This document shows, piece by piece, positions 7,724 through 8,535 of a DNA stretch of 8,535 nt (its first letter is position 1; every line of letters starts with the position of its first letter). This stretch comes from Syntrophorhabdus sp. (GTDB lineage: Bacteria; Desulfobacterota; BSN033; UBA1163). The stretch covers positions 1,750 to 10,284 of the forward strand of contig DYHU01000126.1 of NCBI GenBank assembly GCA_020724025.1, written 5' to 3'. A model generated the notes under the pieces. That model was not told the origin of the DNA and made no database searches. It saw nothing but the letters and a program-made list of their open reading frames with translations. The position numbers and the translations under genes were made by a program.

Positions 7724-8335
7724 CCCCAAAGCCCCAAAGCCATTGAGGATGAGGAAACACTGACGGTTGCGCTCGGCATCTTCAAGCCGCACATTGAAGT
7801 GGATGCCATCCGCCCAGACGTAGATGTAGCGCTTCCCCGAGAGGTCTCTCTTTGTCCACTCCCGGTACTCCGTCTCCCAGACTCTCTTCAAGCGGACGAT
7901 GTTTGTGGCGGAGAGGCCGGGGGTGTGGGGACCGAGGAGTGCTTCCAGTGCGGGCATCATGTCGCCGGTGGAGATACCCTTCAGATAGAGGACGGGCAGG
8001 AGAGTGTCGATGGTGGGGACACGGCGCAGGTAGCGGGAGAGGATGGCACTGGTGAAGGTCTCTCCCTCCCGTTTATCCCTGATGCGGGGCTGGTGGATCC
8101 TCAACAGACCAACGCCGGTGACGAACATTCGTTCCGGCAACCTCCCGTTTCTCACCACCATCCGGTGTCCCTTGTCGTCCTTCTCCTCCCGGAACCGCTC
8201 AAGATACTCGGTCACTTCCTGTTCGATGGCTGCCTGGAGGAGGCGTCTCGCCCCTTCCCGGATCAACTCCTCCAGAAGTGACTTCGGGGTTTCTTGTTCT
8301 TGCTTTTTCTCGTCGATGGGTGCATCATTCTTCAC
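7541..8335 (-). pseudogene. IS256-family (mutator-type) transposase, C-terminally truncated
   Basis: GTG 8335 opens the frame, with a GGAGGAAGGA ribosome site seven bases upstream. The 264-aa product has the IS256 N-terminal half: LLEELIREGARRLLQAAIEQ (20-39), RNGRLPER (62-69), a region ending SRYLRRVPTIDTLLPVLYLKG (100-120), then GDMMPALEALLG (124-135). YVWADGIHFNVRLEDAERN (172-190) contains the first catalytic Asp (D176). Homology-like sequence stops after QCFLIL (about residue 197, base 7744). The remaining residues are antisense to the neighbouring plus-strand remnant, not transposase. Intact members are about 400 aa and carry a second Asp and a Glu that are missing here, so it should be inactive. 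The frame extends upstream to GTG 8425, but that segment probably belongs to the element's end rather than to the protein. Confidence 0.88.
7724..7739. repeat. Perfect 8-bp tandem duplication at the IS junction
   Basis: CCCCAAAG occurs twice back to back (7724-7731 and 7732-7739), directly after the stop of the plus-strand remnant and within a few bases of where transposase homology ends. IS256-family elements generate 8-9 bp target duplications, so this may be an excision or deletion scar. Simple slippage is equally possible. Confidence 0.6.
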
Positions 8336-8425
8336 GGGCGTATCCTTCCTCCCCTGCTTGCTAAAGGGGATATATTGAGATGTACTGGCTCTCAACAGGA
8401 TACGCCTGAAATTTGTCCCGTCCAC
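7743..8425 (-). mobile_element. Remnant of an IS256-family insertion sequence (transposase 5' half plus its end)
   Basis: The recognisable transposase coding region stops abruptly at about 7743, and no distal IS end is visible within the window on that side. The transposase-proximal end lies somewhere near or beyond 8425. Its exact boundary, terminal inverted repeat and target duplication cannot be fixed because the partner end is missing. Confidence 0.6.
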
Positions 8426-8491
8426 AAGATTTGGTTATAACTCTATAAATATCAAGTGGTTAACCTCAATTAAACTTTTTTTATTTTTTTC

Positions 8492-8520
8492 TTGACAAGT
8501 TTTTTATTCCCCTTTATAAT
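8492..8520 (+). promoter_or_regulatory. Perfect consensus sigma70 promoter firing rightward
   Basis: TTGACA (8492-8497), a 17-base spacer and TATAAT (8515-8520) match the sigma70 consensus at all twelve positions. A T-rich tract lies just upstream (8475-8490), resembling an UP element. The transcript would start near 8527 and serve a gene or RNA beyond the window. The rest of 8426-8491 is AT-rich, with no gene seen. Confidence 0.8.
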
Positions 8521-8535
8521 TACTTTGTAGCTATT

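Noticed and set aside
7799..8281. Plus-strand 160-residue open frame
   Set aside because: It is antisense to the IS256 transposase fragment, whose minus-strand translation has clear family motifs.
8336..8425. N-terminal extension of the transposase from GTG 8425
   Set aside because: GTG 8335 has a good ribosome site and begins at the usual family N-terminus; the upstream 30 codons probably reflect the IS end.

Overview
The window reads as ordinary bacterial chromosome from a Gram-negative organism, with a degraded mobile-element patch at its right end. Gram-negative is suggested by an AmpG-type muropeptide permease next to a SpoIID-family protein with no export signal, a pairing I associate with peptidoglycan recycling in Bacteroidota-like genomes. 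The PurL is the large single-chain form in a eukaryote/Bacteroidota-like version. The intergenic 8-bp iterated palindrome and the IS256-type transposase remnant are reminiscent of Desulfobacterota, Nitrospirota or related candidate lineages. The phylum cannot be fixed from this sequence alone.

Positions 1-7343 hold four genes on the minus strand, read right to left: purN (7343-6678), purL (6662-2844), a SpoIID/LytB-domain gene (2826-1378) and an AmpG-like MFS permease (1271 to beyond the left edge). The first three are packed tightly, with gaps of 15 and 17 bases. A good sigma70-type promoter (TTGACT, 16 bases, TACTCT) lies about 40 bases upstream of purN, so the four genes probably form one transcription unit. 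PurN and PurL catalyse consecutive steps of de novo purine synthesis (GAR to FGAR to FGAM). The two downstream genes look like a separate peptidoglycan-recycling module: AmpG-like import of anhydro-muropeptides plus a probably cytoplasmic SpoIID-type glycan-cleaving enzyme. The 106-base gap between these two is filled by an inverted array of 8-bp repeats that could fold into a long imperfect hairpin.

Positions 7344-7513 hold the purN promoter and leader. From 7514 to 7723 on the plus strand is a 69-residue open frame resembling a helix-turn-helix C-terminal domain of the DnaA/transposase-tail kind, probably a gene remnant. From about 7743 to 8335 (minus strand) lies the N-terminal half of an IS256-family (mutator-type) transposase. 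It is cut off after the first catalytic Asp and its frame runs on into unrelated sequence antisense to the remnant. The junction carries a perfect 8-bp tandem duplication. The last 110 bases are AT-rich and contain a perfect consensus sigma70 promoter (TTGACA, 17 bases, TATAAT) firing rightward out of the window.

I found no RNA genes, CRISPR array or obviously new defence or metabolic system. The most interesting items are the iterated hairpin, the purine/peptidoglycan-recycling linkage, the unusual start of the SpoIID gene, and the scarred IS junction beside a perfect promoter.
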